Source of the DNA: Phormidium tenue FACHB-886
GTDB lineage: Bacteria; Cyanobacteriota; Cyanobacteriia; Elainellales; Elainellaceae
Length of the DNA: 64,000 nucleotides
Assembly (NCBI RefSeq): GCF_014764505.1
Contig: NZ_JACXWX010000011.1
Span: 90,591 to 154,590, forward strand
Direction: 5' to 3'
The translations under genes and the position numbers were made by a program. Positions within the stretch are counted from its first letter, which is position 1, and every line of letters starts with the position of its first letter. The notes beneath the pieces were generated by a model. It did no database searches. It worked only from the letters and a program-made list of their open reading frames with translations, and was not told the origin of the DNA. This document shows positions 44,442 to 53,704 of this stretch, in pieces.

Positions 44442-44877
44442 AACAGTAGGCTCCTGAATTTGTTACTAGTGAAGGCACCACTTGTCGTAGGTAAGTGGTC
44501 GCGTTCCTTCGGGAGTTGCCCCTACTTCCGTCTCCACTTGCACTTAACAATGCAAGAGAGATGAACGTTTTCTCGTATACTTCTGTATCTTAAACTACTT
44601 TCTGATGGTTATCGACCTGTATTTAAAAAATATTTACACGATTCTTATTTAGTTTGTTTAAGATAGTTAGATGAGACAACCTGCTTAAGATCCCGCTCTT
44701 TAGCTTGCCCTCTCCTTGATACGCTGCTTTTTGCCTCGGCTTAGTCTACCTGAAGATGCATTTTTAGTGTCTAAAGGCGCTTTTATGCAGTCTGCTCCCC
44801 TGTCCCTTAGCTTTATTCGTTACACTTATTAATAATCTTGTAATAGTGGTATAAATCATTCGACTTGATTTGCTCTC
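44442..44877. other. Intergenic region between the DUF4278 and methyltransferase genes
   Basis: 436 bases between divergent genes. It is AT-rich and contains promoter-like sequence before both genes (for example TATAAAT near 44851, just upstream of the methyltransferase). No gene, repeat or recognisable regulator site was found. Confidence 0.45.
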
Positions 44878-45933
44878 ATGGCTGAACCTCTAACAAAGCT
44901 GGCATACCAAACATTTCAACAAGGCAAGAGCTACTTTGGACTCGCTCACAAAACTATTAGTACGCAGCTACTTAATTGGGTTGCTCCTGATGCCAAACAG
45001 GAGGTAGAACCGATTACAGCTGAAATGCTTATGCTGCTCCAACAGCGGATGCAGGCGCTACTCGATCGAGATTGGCAAGATGCAGAGCTGGGAATCTATC
45101 CAGAAAGCGTCCTGTTTGACAATCCGTGGGAGGATTTTTTCCGGTACTATCCCCAAGTCTGGCTAGATATGCCGAAGATTTGGGAACGGATTAGCGGGAA
45201 ACGCTATCAGCAATTCCCAACGAATGTACGGACTGAAGGCTATCCCAGCTACTACGTTCAAAATTTCCATCATCAAACGGATGGCTACTTCAGCGACTAC
45301 TCTGCCAACCTGTATGATCTACAGGTGGAAATCCTGTTTAACGGCACTGCTGACCCGATGCGGCGCCGGACTCTGCCTCCGCTCAAGCATGGGCTGGAAG
45401 TTTTCGATATTCCGGCTCACCAAGTTCGAGTGCTAGATGTTGCTTGCGGTACAGGACGAACGATACGGCAGATTCGAGCGATGCTCCCAGAAGCATCACT
45501 GCACGGCGTTGATTTGTCTCCTGCTTATCTCCGTAAAGCAAATCAGCTGCTCTCGGAGATTCCAGGTGAGCTGCCGCAGTTAATCCAGGCAAATGCTGAA
45601 GAGCTGCCATACCTGGACAACTATTTTCACGGCGTTACGTCGGTGTTTCTATTTCACGAGCTGCCGCCTGAGGCTCGTCAGCGGGTGATCGACCAGTGCT
45701 ATCGCGTTTTGCAGCCCGGCGGTGTGTTTGTGATTTGTGACTCGATTCAGATGAGTGATTCGCCAGAGATGGCTCCGGCAATGCGGAACTTCTCAGCGAT
45801 GTTTCATGAGCCGTATTACCGCCACTACACCATGGATAATCTAGAGGAGCGGCTGGAGAAAGCAGGCTTTGTCTCGGTGCAGACAGATGTGCATTTCATG
45901 AGCAAATACTGGATCGCTCGTAAGGCAGCGTAA
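44878..45933 (+). CDS. Class I SAM-dependent methyltransferase
   Basis: A 351-residue protein. Residues of about 180-300 are a Rossmann methyltransferase domain: motif I VLDVACGTGRTIRQIRAMLP, the acidic end of strand 2 in LHGVDLSPAYLRKANQLLSE, motif II-like ANAEELPYLDNYFHGVTSVF, and VLQPGGVFVICDSIQMSD (motif III). The first 180 residues are helical and not shared by small methyltransferases; they contain YPSYYVQNFHHQTDGYFSDY, a conserved stretch that may bind the substrate. The domain resembles UbiE/phytol- or quinone-type enzymes, but the substrate is unknown. It converges with ndhD and shares a terminator with it. Confidence 0.88.
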   Translation: MAEPLTKLAYQTFQQGKSYFGLAHKTISTQLLNWVAPDAKQEVEPITAEMLMLLQQRMQALLDRDWQDAELGIYPESVLFDNPWEDFFRYYPQVWLDMPKIWERISGKRYQQFPTNVRTEGYPSYYVQNFHHQTDGYFSDYSANLYDLQVEILFNGTADPMRRRTLPPLKHGLEVFDIPAHQVRVLDVACGTGRTIRQIRAMLPEASLHGVDLSPAYLRKANQLLSEIPGELPQLIQANAEELPYLDNYFHGVTSVFLFHELPPEARQRVIDQCYRVLQPGGVFVICDSIQMSDSPEMAPAMRNFSAMFHEPYYRHYTMDNLEERLEKAGFVSVQTDVHFMSKYWIARKAA

Positions 45934-45951
45934 AGCACAAAGCAAGGAATA

Positions 45952-45982
45952 AAAAAGCCCACCTTTAAAAGGTGGGCTTTTT
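45952..45982. terminator. Bidirectional terminator between methyltransferase and ndhD
   Basis: AAAAAGCCCACCTTT, one central A, AAAGGTGGGCTTTTT: a nearly perfect palindrome with A and T tracts on its two sides, between convergent genes. Confidence 0.93.
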
Positions 45983-45997
45983 AAGTATCAGAATTGG

Positions 45998-47593
45998 TTA
46001 CTCGATCGCCGGAGCCAGCACAGGCTGAACTTCTGTAGCTTTCGCTGCCAGATCTGGCGCTTTCTGCAAAGCAACTGGCTCTAAAGCCTCATGCAGTTCT
46101 GCTGTGATTTCTAGCGTTTTGACGTCATAGATTTGTGTCAACAACTTAGGATATAAACCGATGCCAATGATTGGAATCAGCAAAGAGGCGATGATAAAGA
46201 CTTCACGGGGTTCAGCATCCACCAGCTTTTGATGAGATACTAGCTCCTCATTTTCAGGACCGTAGAAGATCTCCCGCAGCATCGACAGCAGGTAGATCGG
46301 CGTCAAAATTACACCCACTGCCGCCAGCAGCACCACGATCACCTTAAACGGCAGACCGTAGGCGTCGCTAGTCGAGAAGCCAACGAACACCATCAGTTCT
46401 GCCACAAAACCGCTCATTCCAGGCAGCGCCAGAGACGCCAGCGAGCAGGCAGTAAACATTGCAAAAATCTTTGGCATTTTCTTGCCGACGCCGCCCATCT
46501 CATCCAGGATCAGCGTGTGAGTGCGATCGTAAGTTGCCCCTACCAGGAAGAACAGACTTGCCCCGATCAAACCATGCGACACCATTTGCAGCATTGCGCC
46601 ACTCAAGCCCAAATCTGTAAAGGATGCAAGCCCAATCAACACAAAACCCATATGCGAGATCGAGGAGTAGGCGATCTTACGTTTGAGGCTGCGCTGGGCA
46701 AAGGAGGTTAACGCGGCATAGATAATGTTGACGATCCCTAAAATCACCAGAATGGGCGCAAAGTAAACATGAGCATTTGGCAGCATTTCCACGTTCATCC
46801 GGATCAGCGCATAACCGCCCATCTTCAGCAGAATTCCTGCCAGCAGCATGTGAACCGGAGCCGTTGCCTCGCCGTGAGCATCGGGCAGCCAGGTATGCAG
46901 CGGAATAATCGGCAGTTTGACCCCATAGGCTATTAAGAAGCCAGCATAGAGGAGCAACTGAAAGTTGAGCGGGAAGTCTTTTTCCATCAGCGATCGCATG
47001 TCAAACGTGACGGTATCGCCATAGAAAGCCATTGCCAGCGCTGCTACCAGAATAAATAGCGACGCACCTGCCGTATACAGAATAAATTTTGTTGCCGCAT
47101 ACAGCCGCTTTTTGCCGCCCCAAATCGATAGCAGAAAATATACTGGAACCAGCTCCAACTCCCACATTAGGAAGAACAGCAGCATATCTTGAACGGCGAA
47201 CACGCCGATCTGTCCGCCATACATTGCCAGCATCAAGAAATAGAACAGCTTCGGCTTCAGCGTCACGGGCCAAGATGCCAAAATTGCCAGCGTTGTGATG
47301 AATGCCGTCAGTAGAATCAGCGGCATCGAAACGCCATCCGCCCCAACCGACCACTGTAGACCAATTACCGGAAGCCACGCATAGCGCTCAACAAGCTGTA
47401 GACCAGGGCTTGAGAGATCGTACTCGGTGTAGAAAGCGTAAGCGAGAATGACGAAATCGATTAATCCGACAACCAGTGAGTACCAACGGACAGTTTTCCC
47501 GTCTTTGTCGGGGATAAAGGGAATAAATAAGGCAGCGACAACCGGCAGAAGCATGGAGGTTGTCAGCCAGGGAAAGGTTGCAGAAGTTTCCAT
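45998..47593 (-). CDS. ndhD: NAD(P)H-quinone oxidoreductase subunit D (NdhD)
   Basis: A 531-residue, 14-helix antiporter-like subunit of the thylakoid NDH-1 complex, which moves protons during respiration and cyclic electron flow. Typical stretches are [20 protein letters not shown], the conserved glutamate in [20 protein letters not shown], the helix-7 and helix-8 region with [20 protein letters not shown] followed by [20 protein letters not shown], and [20 protein letters not shown]. Together with ndhF upstream (71 bases apart) it probably forms an operon of the NdhF1/NdhD1 type; the exact paralogue is not provable from one window. The last 45 residues are Ala/Pro/Glu-rich. Confidence 0.96.
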   Translation of the reverse strand: METSATFPWLTTSMLLPVVAALFIPFIPDKDGKTVRWYSLVVGLIDFVILAYAFYTEYDLSSPGLQLVERYAWLPVIGLQWSVGADGVSMPLILLTAFITTLAILASWPVTLKPKLFYFLMLAMYGGQIGVFAVQDMLLFFLMWELELVPVYFLLSIWGGKKRLYAATKFILYTAGASLFILVAALAMAFYGDTVTFDMRSLMEKDFPLNFQLLLYAGFLIAYGVKLPIIPLHTWLPDAHGEATAPVHMLLAGILLKMGGYALIRMNVEMLPNAHVYFAPILVILGIVNIIYAALTSFAQRSLKRKIAYSSISHMGFVLIGLASFTDLGLSGAMLQMVSHGLIGASLFFLVGATYDRTHTLILDEMGGVGKKMPKIFAMFTACSLASLALPGMSGFVAELMVFVGFSTSDAYGLPFKVIVVLLAAVGVILTPIYLLSMLREIFYGPENEELVSHQKLVDAEPREVFIIASLLIPIIGIGLYPKLLTQIYDVKTLEITAELHEALEPVALQKAPDLAAKATEVQPVLAPAIE

Positions 47594-47664
47594 TGCTGGT
47601 TCTTATATTGGTTTCTAGAGTAGCAATATTGCCGGACAGAACCCAGCAATATCGCTTTTGGCGA

Positions 47665-49746
47665 TCAGGTGACACCAGAGACTAGCACCAGCCCCAGAAC
47701 AGCCCCAAAAACGATCAGGGCATAGAACTGAACTCGTCCATTTTCGAGATATTTCAGGGTTTCACCTGTCACTAGCGTTACGAAGCCTGCTAGGTTAACC
47801 ACGCCATCCACAATCCGGACGTCCACCTCTAGGACTTGGCGAGCAAGACGACGGCTACCTTGGACAAAGACTGCGTCATAAATCTCGTCGATGTACCACT
47901 TGTTCAGTGAGAGTTCATAGAGAGGCTTGATTTTCTCAGCGATCGCCTTCGGATCAATCTTGCCTTGCAGATACATCAGCACCGCCAGCGAGATCCCAAT
48001 TAGAGCGATACCAACCGAGCTACCGCCCATGGTCAAGAATTCGCTCCACTCTACTTCCGTAGGCACAACTTCCACCGCTTCGCTAGAAGGATGAATAAAC
48101 CACTCGAAGTAATTGGAGAACGGTGTGCCAACTAGACCAATCAATATAGAAGGAATCGCCAGCGCTAGCAGCGGCAGTGTCATCGTCAGCGGCGACTCAT
48201 GCGGCTCGCTGCTGTGATGATCGCCATGCCCGTTGTGCTCACTGTTAGACGTGCCATGGTCAGCTTCGATCGCCAACTCTTGCGGGTTCATGGCACCCGG
48301 TCCAACCGACAGCCCCATCTTCTGAAACTGTTCGATCTTCAGTTGCTTCCGCAATTCAGTATTGTTGCCCCGGAAGGCTCCTTCAAAAGTATTGAAGTAC
48401 ATGCGGAACATGTAAAAGGCAGTAATCCCTGCCGTAAGATAGCCGATCAGCCAGAGCGCAGGATTGGCGGCAAAGGTTTGGCCAAGAATTTCGTCTTTTG
48501 ACCAGAAGCCTGCAAACGGAGGAATCCCAGAGATCGCTAGCGTTCCAATCAAGAACGTCAGCGCCGTGATCGGCATATATTTCCGCAGACCGCCCATCAT
48601 CCGCATGTTTTGCGCCAGCGCTGGATCGTGTCCTACTACAGACTCCATCCCGTGGATCACCGAGCCAGACCCCAGAAACAGCATTGCTTTGAAGTAGGCG
48701 TGGGTCATCAGGTGGAATAGCCCTGCGCCATACGCGCCAACGCCCATCGCCATCACCATGTAGCCCAACTGCGACATCGTGGAATACGCCAAGCCTTTCT
48801 TGATGTCATTTTGAGTGATGGCAATGCTGGCTCCCAGAAAGGCAGTGAGAGCTCCTGTCCAGGCGATCGTATCCATCGCTCCGGGCAGCCCTTCAAACAC
48901 GGGGTACATCCGGGCGATCAAAAACACACCTGCTGCCACCATCGTTGCCGCATGGATCAACGCCGAGATGGGCGTTGGGCCCTCCATTGCATCGGGCAAC
49001 CAAACGTGCAGCGGGAACTGGGCTGACTTTGCCACCGGTCCTAAAAAGACCAGCACCGCCAGCAGAGAAGCAATGGCAACGCTCAAAGAGCCAGACTCTA
49101 CCAGCACCTGTAGCCGTTCGCCCATCGGCTCAAATTCAAAGGTGCCAGTTGCCCAAAACAGCCCCAGCATCCCCAGCAGCAAGCCAAAGTCACCGACCCG
49201 GTTGGTCACAAATGCCTTTTGGCAGGCATCGGCAGCGGGCTTGCGATCGTACCAGAACCCGATCAGCAGGTAAGAACACATGCCGACCAGCTCCCAGAAC
49301 ACATATACCTGCAGCAGGTTGGGACTCACAACCAGACCCAACATCGACGAGCTAAACAGGCTCAGGTAGGCATAAAACCGCACATAACCCGGATCGTGAG
49401 CCATGTAGCCGTCGGTGTAAACCATGACGAAGAAGGCAACCGTAGTGACGATCACCAGCATCATTGCGGTGATGTGGTCGATCGTGTAGCCCATCGTTAA
49501 TCGAAAATCTCCAGCCGCCGCCCATTCAATAATCTTCGTGTAAGGCGCATGTCCTTGAATTTGGCTGAACAACAGCATAAAAGACAGAAACATCGTGGTT
49601 CCCAACAGGAAAACGATGAACCCCGCTCCCAAACGGCGGAGGTTGCTGACTGTCTTTCCATAAGAAATTAAACCCAAGCCTAGAAGCATCGCGCCTGCCA
49701 GCGGCAGAACGGGAACTAACCAGGCTAATTCATATAGTGGCTCCAT
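47665..49746 (-). CDS. ndhF: NAD(P)H-quinone oxidoreductase subunit F (NdhF)
   Basis: A 693-residue distal antiporter-like subunit of NDH-1. It begins MEPLYELAWLVPVLPLAGAM. Family features are YTIDHITAMMLVIVTTVAFF, VFWELVGMCSYLLIGFWYDR (Glu in helix 5), FVTNRVGDFGLLLGMLGLFW, AKSAQFPLHVWLPDAMEGPT with PISALIHAATMVAAGVFL following, and NDIKKGLAYSTMSQLGYMVM. A His-rich cytoplasmic loop (SEHNGHGDHHSSEPHE, about 515-530) lies between late helices. The C terminus has the lateral amphipathic helix region and a final helix. It lies upstream of ndhD. Confidence 0.96.
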   Translation of the reverse strand: MEPLYELAWLVPVLPLAGAMLLGLGLISYGKTVSNLRRLGAGFIVFLLGTTMFLSFMLLFSQIQGHAPYTKIIEWAAAGDFRLTMGYTIDHITAMMLVIVTTVAFFVMVYTDGYMAHDPGYVRFYAYLSLFSSSMLGLVVSPNLLQVYVFWELVGMCSYLLIGFWYDRKPAADACQKAFVTNRVGDFGLLLGMLGLFWATGTFEFEPMGERLQVLVESGSLSVAIASLLAVLVFLGPVAKSAQFPLHVWLPDAMEGPTPISALIHAATMVAAGVFLIARMYPVFEGLPGAMDTIAWTGALTAFLGASIAITQNDIKKGLAYSTMSQLGYMVMAMGVGAYGAGLFHLMTHAYFKAMLFLGSGSVIHGMESVVGHDPALAQNMRMMGGLRKYMPITALTFLIGTLAISGIPPFAGFWSKDEILGQTFAANPALWLIGYLTAGITAFYMFRMYFNTFEGAFRGNNTELRKQLKIEQFQKMGLSVGPGAMNPQELAIEADHGTSNSEHNGHGDHHSSEPHESPLTMTLPLLALAIPSILIGLVGTPFSNYFEWFIHPSSEAVEVVPTEVEWSEFLTMGGSSVGIALIGISLAVLMYLQGKIDPKAIAEKIKPLYELSLNKWYIDEIYDAVFVQGSRRLARQVLEVDVRIVDGVVNLAGFVTLVTGETLKYLENGRVQFYALIVFGAVLGLVLVSGVT

Positions 49747-50103
49747 GACTCACGCCTACCCCAAATTCTCTGTCGAGTTGGCAAAACCGTTTACATTGTG
49801 ACACAGACCTGCCTGAGAAGATTCTTAAACTAAAGCAAAGCTATGTTACTAACGGCTTCCTACCAACTACTTAAGCTAAAGCAAAGACGTTTGCCCTCCT
49901 GCCATAGGACTAAGTGTGGCGGAGCAGCCCCCAGAGAGTTGTTCGATATAGTGACAAAGGCTCGGTGGTTGATAAAGCGATTGCACAACCAGCTTGGGGT
50001 CATGAAGTAGAGTTTTGCGGCAGACAGCAGAAGTCCTTGGCTGCCCGCCAAGCTGCGAATCGCAGATCATGTAGATCGCAGAGAGCGAGTCATAGCAATC
50101 GTC
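49747..50103. other. Intergenic region upstream of ndhF
   Basis: 357 bases between two minus-strand genes. The left half should contain the ndhF promoter. Overlapping short frames on both strands (for example at 49860-50070) give Cys/Ser/Leu-rich products without motifs and are not called. TTAAACTAAAGCAAAGC near 49826 and TTAAGCTAAAGCAAAGA near 49871 form a direct repeat about 45 bases apart. Confidence 0.45.
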
Positions 50104-51033
50104 TTATTTCACAAGCAATACAGATTTCACCGGACGCTCGATCGGGTTGCCCGCCTCGTCGAGCTTGCCATAGTATGTTGTGCCATCAAAATACAGAGAA
50201 GCAGAACCGCCACCATCTAGATTTAGCGCTTTTTGAACGCCCAAAGATTTCATAAAATTGGCCAGCTCTTGCAGCGTTAGCCCGGATCCATCTGGCAATC
50301 CTGGCTTTTGCGCTGCCATCACCAAAATCACGCTACCGTCAGCGGTAATACCAATCGCGCTGCGCGGACTTAGCCGATTATGGTCGATTGGGTCGCGCAA
50401 GATTGAGCCATCAGCAGCCGTCTCCAAGAAGCTTTCTGACTGTAAATTCAGATCTGGCAGCAGGCGCGGACCTGCCCCCAGCGCATTCACAAGCTGACAG
50501 CCAGCAGGCGGAGCATCCTTGTGTAGCGCGATATCATGGCGTAAAGTTTGGCTACCTGCCTGCCCGCACTGGTATTGGCGAAACTCGCTGCGGTTAAAGA
50601 TCTTGTCCAGATAGGGGGCAAGGTCAGGGTTGTTGGTGAGACGATCGTTCTGCTGCGGATCGGCAGCAATCCGCCCCTGCAGCATGACGTAAGACGTAGA
50701 CTGCTGGTTTGCTGGATCAAAAAAGCCACCGTTGATCACCGCGATCGCCTGATACGGCTCGGCAAAATCCTTCAGCGTTGCAATTCCTGGTGTAACCGCC
50801 GGGATCACCTGATACTGGCTCTGGGCAGAGATTAAGACGGTATGAACGATCGCCCGATCCAGCGTATAGGTTTCATACTCAGGCGGCTGATTTAAGGCTG
50901 GTCTAATGGCTGTGCTAGTCGTAGCAGGTGGCGAACTAGTTAAAGACGAAGCAGATTTAGGAGAATGGGTCAAAAAAAACAACAGGAGTTCTAAGCCAAT
51001 AAAGCTCACACACAGTATCCAGAGCACTCTCAC
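50104..51033 (-). CDS. Phosphodiester glycosidase family (NAGPA-like) protein
   Basis: A 309-residue protein with an N-terminal hydrophobic segment (VLWILCVSFIGLELLLFFLT), either an uncleaved anchor or a signal peptide, then a Ser/Thr-rich linker. The phosphodiester-glycosidase (NAGPA) domain runs from about residue 60. Characteristic pieces are IAVINGGFFDPANQQSTSYV, GIATLKDFAEPYQA, RSAIGITADGSVILVMAAQK, and LQELANFMKSLGVQKALNLD followed by GGGSASLYFDG. Members cleave GlcNAc-phosphodiester-type bonds outside the cytoplasm; the natural substrate here is unknown. Two extra Cys (in YQCGQ and AGCQL) could form a disulfide in the periplasm. Confidence 0.88.
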   Translation of the reverse strand: MRVLWILCVSFIGLELLLFFLTHSPKSASSLTSSPPATTSTAIRPALNQPPEYETYTLDRAIVHTVLISAQSQYQVIPAVTPGIATLKDFAEPYQAIAVINGGFFDPANQQSTSYVMLQGRIAADPQQNDRLTNNPDLAPYLDKIFNRSEFRQYQCGQAGSQTLRHDIALHKDAPPAGCQLVNALGAGPRLLPDLNLQSESFLETAADGSILRDPIDHNRLSPRSAIGITADGSVILVMAAQKPGLPDGSGLTLQELANFMKSLGVQKALNLDGGGSASLYFDGTTYYGKLDEAGNPIERPVKSVLLVK

Positions 51034-51593
51034 TTGGCTATCCTCTCACTTCAGCTATCCTCAAAGCGAACGATCGCAGTTTCAAATTAAGCTAATGTTC
51101 TAGCTAATACAAGTCCTACTTAATACAAGTTCTACCTGACAAAATCAGCAGCATCAGGAAACCTGGATGATAAATATTTTTGTCTTCACCTCTAGGTGTT
51201 GCCGTCCCAATAGTCGAAAAACAAAAATGAGAAACCGGAGAAATACTTTACAGAAATTAATATAAAAGTAGCCCAAGCTGGGATCGCCTGGGCTTGGTTT
51301 ACTATAGGCTAGCCTCTATTAAATCTTGGCTAGCAGTTTTTAATTTCACTCTTTCAATTTAGCTAAATCAATAAAAGATTTTTCAGAAAACACTTATTTC
51401 TTTAAGCTTTGATACGTTTCTTAATAGGGCGCTAGAACAGCTACCATCATGCGGCGAAACTCATTCATAGCCTTGATAGCACCTACTTGATAGAACTTGA
51501 CAGAAACAGTTGGGCGATTGTCAGCATCGCCCAACCGTGATTCACAGCATCAAACACCTCGCTCACCGAGACTAATCTCTATGAGAGCAAGTT
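51034..51593. other. Intergenic region with two hairpins
   Basis: 560 bases between two minus-strand genes. It has an imperfect hairpin AGCCCAAG...CTGGGCTTGG at about 51271-51297, near the start side of the glycosidase gene, and a second hairpin at 51510-51534. The distance between them leaves room for a small untranslated RNA, but no known family is recognised. The central part is AT-rich. Confidence 0.45.
51510..51534 (-). terminator. Probable terminator of the DUF3747-SLH gene
   Basis: TTGGGCGAT and ATCGCCCAA form a 9-bp perfect stem around a 7-nt loop, about 60 bases after the stop at 51594. On the minus strand only CTGTTTCTG follows, a weak T tract. Confidence 0.55.
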
Positions 51594-52862
51594 CTATCGA
51601 GACGCACCCGCCTGCTCCGTCGTGCCGCCCACGCAGGTCAGCATTCTTAGCGTGGCAGCCGCTGCATAGTTGCGCTGAGCAGCTGCATCCGGCACGAAGG
51701 AAGTTCCTGTTTCATTCAGCGGAGATGCCACACCGCAGAAGGAAGACATCTGGCTAATTAGGCTGTTTGCCCAGTGACCATTGGTATCTGCAAAGGTCGT
51801 CACCGGTCGGTTGGCTTGGAGCTGCGGCTGTTGTCCTTGCAGAGTCTTGGCATACTCAGCAGTCCGGCGCATCACCGCCATCAGTTCTGCCCGGTTCACA
51901 GGCTGGGAAGGACGGAACGTACCGTCTTCGTAGCCCTTGATAATGTTATTATCCCGAGCAAATTGGATCTTAGCAGCACTCCAGCGGCTTGCTTCTACAT
52001 CTGCATAAGGATTGCCTGATGCCTGAGCCGGTACAGTAAGCTGCACGTTCGGCAGCTTGTTCAACGCATCCAGCACCATCGACACAAGCTGTTCGCGAGT
52101 TAGGGAAGCGGTAGGACGGAAGGTGTTATCTTCAAAACCAGAGATGAAGCCTGTTTCCACAGCGCGGTTAATCTCAGCTAAGTAGATATCACGGGCTGTG
52201 TCAGGGAAACGAGCCGTTGTGCTTGTGCCGCCCGTGTTACCAGGATTTGCACCCACCGTGCCGCTGCCCGTGCTGCCGCTGCCGCTGCCGCCAATGCTAG
52301 CAGTAGGTACGTTTTCGCCCTCAAAGGTGAGGTAGACATGTCCCAAGGTGCGATCGCCAAACACTCGCTTGGTGAAGCGCCAGCCTGGATCAAGCGTAAT
52401 CTTGGCAAAGTCTGCTGCAACACCGTGCGTCCGACCCACAACGATTGCCTGGGCAGAACGATCGCTGGGCGCACCGACTAGCAGCATATCGTCCCCTTGT
52501 TTAACAATCCGTAGGCTGTAGCGCAGCCCTAGATCTTCACCGTTGACGCGAATTGAATAGCCATTGCTATCGGTGCTGCGGCTGCAGATGCCGGTAAAGT
52601 CAAACTGCAGCAGCAGCGGGTCAATCAACGTGGGTTCATTGCCAAACTCGCTCCAGCAGGGGCGGCTATCAGATACTTGCTCCAGCACTAGGAGTTGGAA
52701 AGCTGAACCACCTCGGTAGGGAGAGGCAACTGCCACAAATTTACTTTGATCGACTTCTTTTTGATCAAACTGTCCGGCAGCGGCGGGGGCGATCGGGATC
52801 AGGGAGCTAGCAGCGGTAGCAACAGCAGCGAGAGCCGCAAGGCGGCGGAGGGTAGCTTTCAT
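51594..52862 (-). CDS. DUF3747 protein with S-layer homology domains
   Basis: A 422-residue exported protein. The ATG at 52860-52862 is used because it gives a textbook signal peptide, MKATLRRLAALAAVATAASS followed by LIPIAPAAAG, with GAGG six bases upstream. A longer frame from 52976 is rejected. Residues of about 30-190 are DUF3747 (FDQKEVDQSKFVAVASPYRG, QLLVLEQVSDSRPCW). After a Gly/Ser/Thr linker come three SLH domains: FPDTARDIYLAEINRAVETG with GFEDNTFRPTASLTREQ; YADVEASRWSAAKI with GYEDGTFRPSQPVNRAE; and a degenerate third, FADTNGHWANSLIS. SLH domains bind pyruvylated wall polymer, so the protein likely sits at the peptidoglycan or outer envelope. Confidence 0.9.
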   Translation of the reverse strand: MKATLRRLAALAAVATAASSLIPIAPAAAGQFDQKEVDQSKFVAVASPYRGGSAFQLLVLEQVSDSRPCWSEFGNEPTLIDPLLLQFDFTGICSRSTDSNGYSIRVNGEDLGLRYSLRIVKQGDDMLLVGAPSDRSAQAIVVGRTHGVAADFAKITLDPGWRFTKRVFGDRTLGHVYLTFEGENVPTASIGGSGSGSTGSGTVGANPGNTGGTSTTARFPDTARDIYLAEINRAVETGFISGFEDNTFRPTASLTREQLVSMVLDALNKLPNVQLTVPAQASGNPYADVEASRWSAAKIQFARDNNIIKGYEDGTFRPSQPVNRAELMAVMRRTAEYAKTLQGQQPQLQANRPVTTFADTNGHWANSLISQMSSFCGVASPLNETGTSFVPDAAAQRNYAAAATLRMLTCVGGTTEQAGASR

Positions 52863-53704
52863 GGGTATCCTCGTGGATGATTCTGTGATGAACGAACGAT
52901 TTTGAAATGAAATAGCTGATTCGCTTGGATAGTTCTTATCTTTTTGAATCAGGTCATTTAGTTTAAGAAATGCCATTTCCCACTGAGAACTTGGACTTAA
53001 TTCAGAAAAGAAATGTTTCTCAATTACTGTTTAACAAGACAAGAGCAACGGTGCTTTTCGCTAACAAATTAAATGACTAAATGAAGCAAGAATTTGTTTC
53101 TCAAAGGCAGTCTAATTGATTCATTCAATTAGGGTTTCCTTGATAGAAAAGGTGACCAAAAAGTTTCTGATTTTGTTTCCCGAGCATTGCCTCAATTTAG
53201 AGTACGCAAATCAGAGGGCAGGCAGTTTGAACTACCTGCCCTGTGTGTCAGCAGATGATGCGCTTAGAGAGTGTCTGAACGTTGTTACTCTTCAGACAAC
53301 TTTTCAACAGCGAATCAAATTGTATTGACCAAAACCATTAATTCCAGCAGCCAATTGAGCCAACAAGAATTTTGCCAATAAAGCAACAGGTGGTGCTCTC
53401 CTTTCTTGGGTGATAACACCCTTTGGATTTTGTGCTTAATTAAGTTGTTCTATTAGCCGCTGAAATAGCCCAACTGTTACTTTAGTTATGCCCAATTCAT
53501 TGCTTGCAGTAACTATTAGTCTGCAGAAGTTCCTGCCGCCTAAAAGCTGAAGCTCATTCAGTTACCGCTAATTACGGCAGGTGATTTCAGGACGGGTGCC
53601 CTCTTCAAAAAGTTTCCACTCTCCAATCCGCTCCATTCAGCGGCAGTGCTGCCACACTAGTACTAGATAACTACCAGACGACTTTCGGAATCGCGCTTGC
53701 AACC
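52863..53704. other. Intergenic region between the SLH gene and recD2
   Basis: 842 bases between divergent genes. The left part carries the leader of the SLH gene. A 70-codon frame at 53116-53328 is open on the plus strand, but it has no start-site support or recognisable motif. A-rich and T-rich stretches alternate. I see no tRNA or strong hairpin, so it looks like ordinary upstream DNA. Confidence 0.45.

Noticed and set aside
53116..53328. 70-codon plus-strand frame in the region before recD2
   Set aside because: No motif or supported start; the composition is like the surrounding non-coding DNA.
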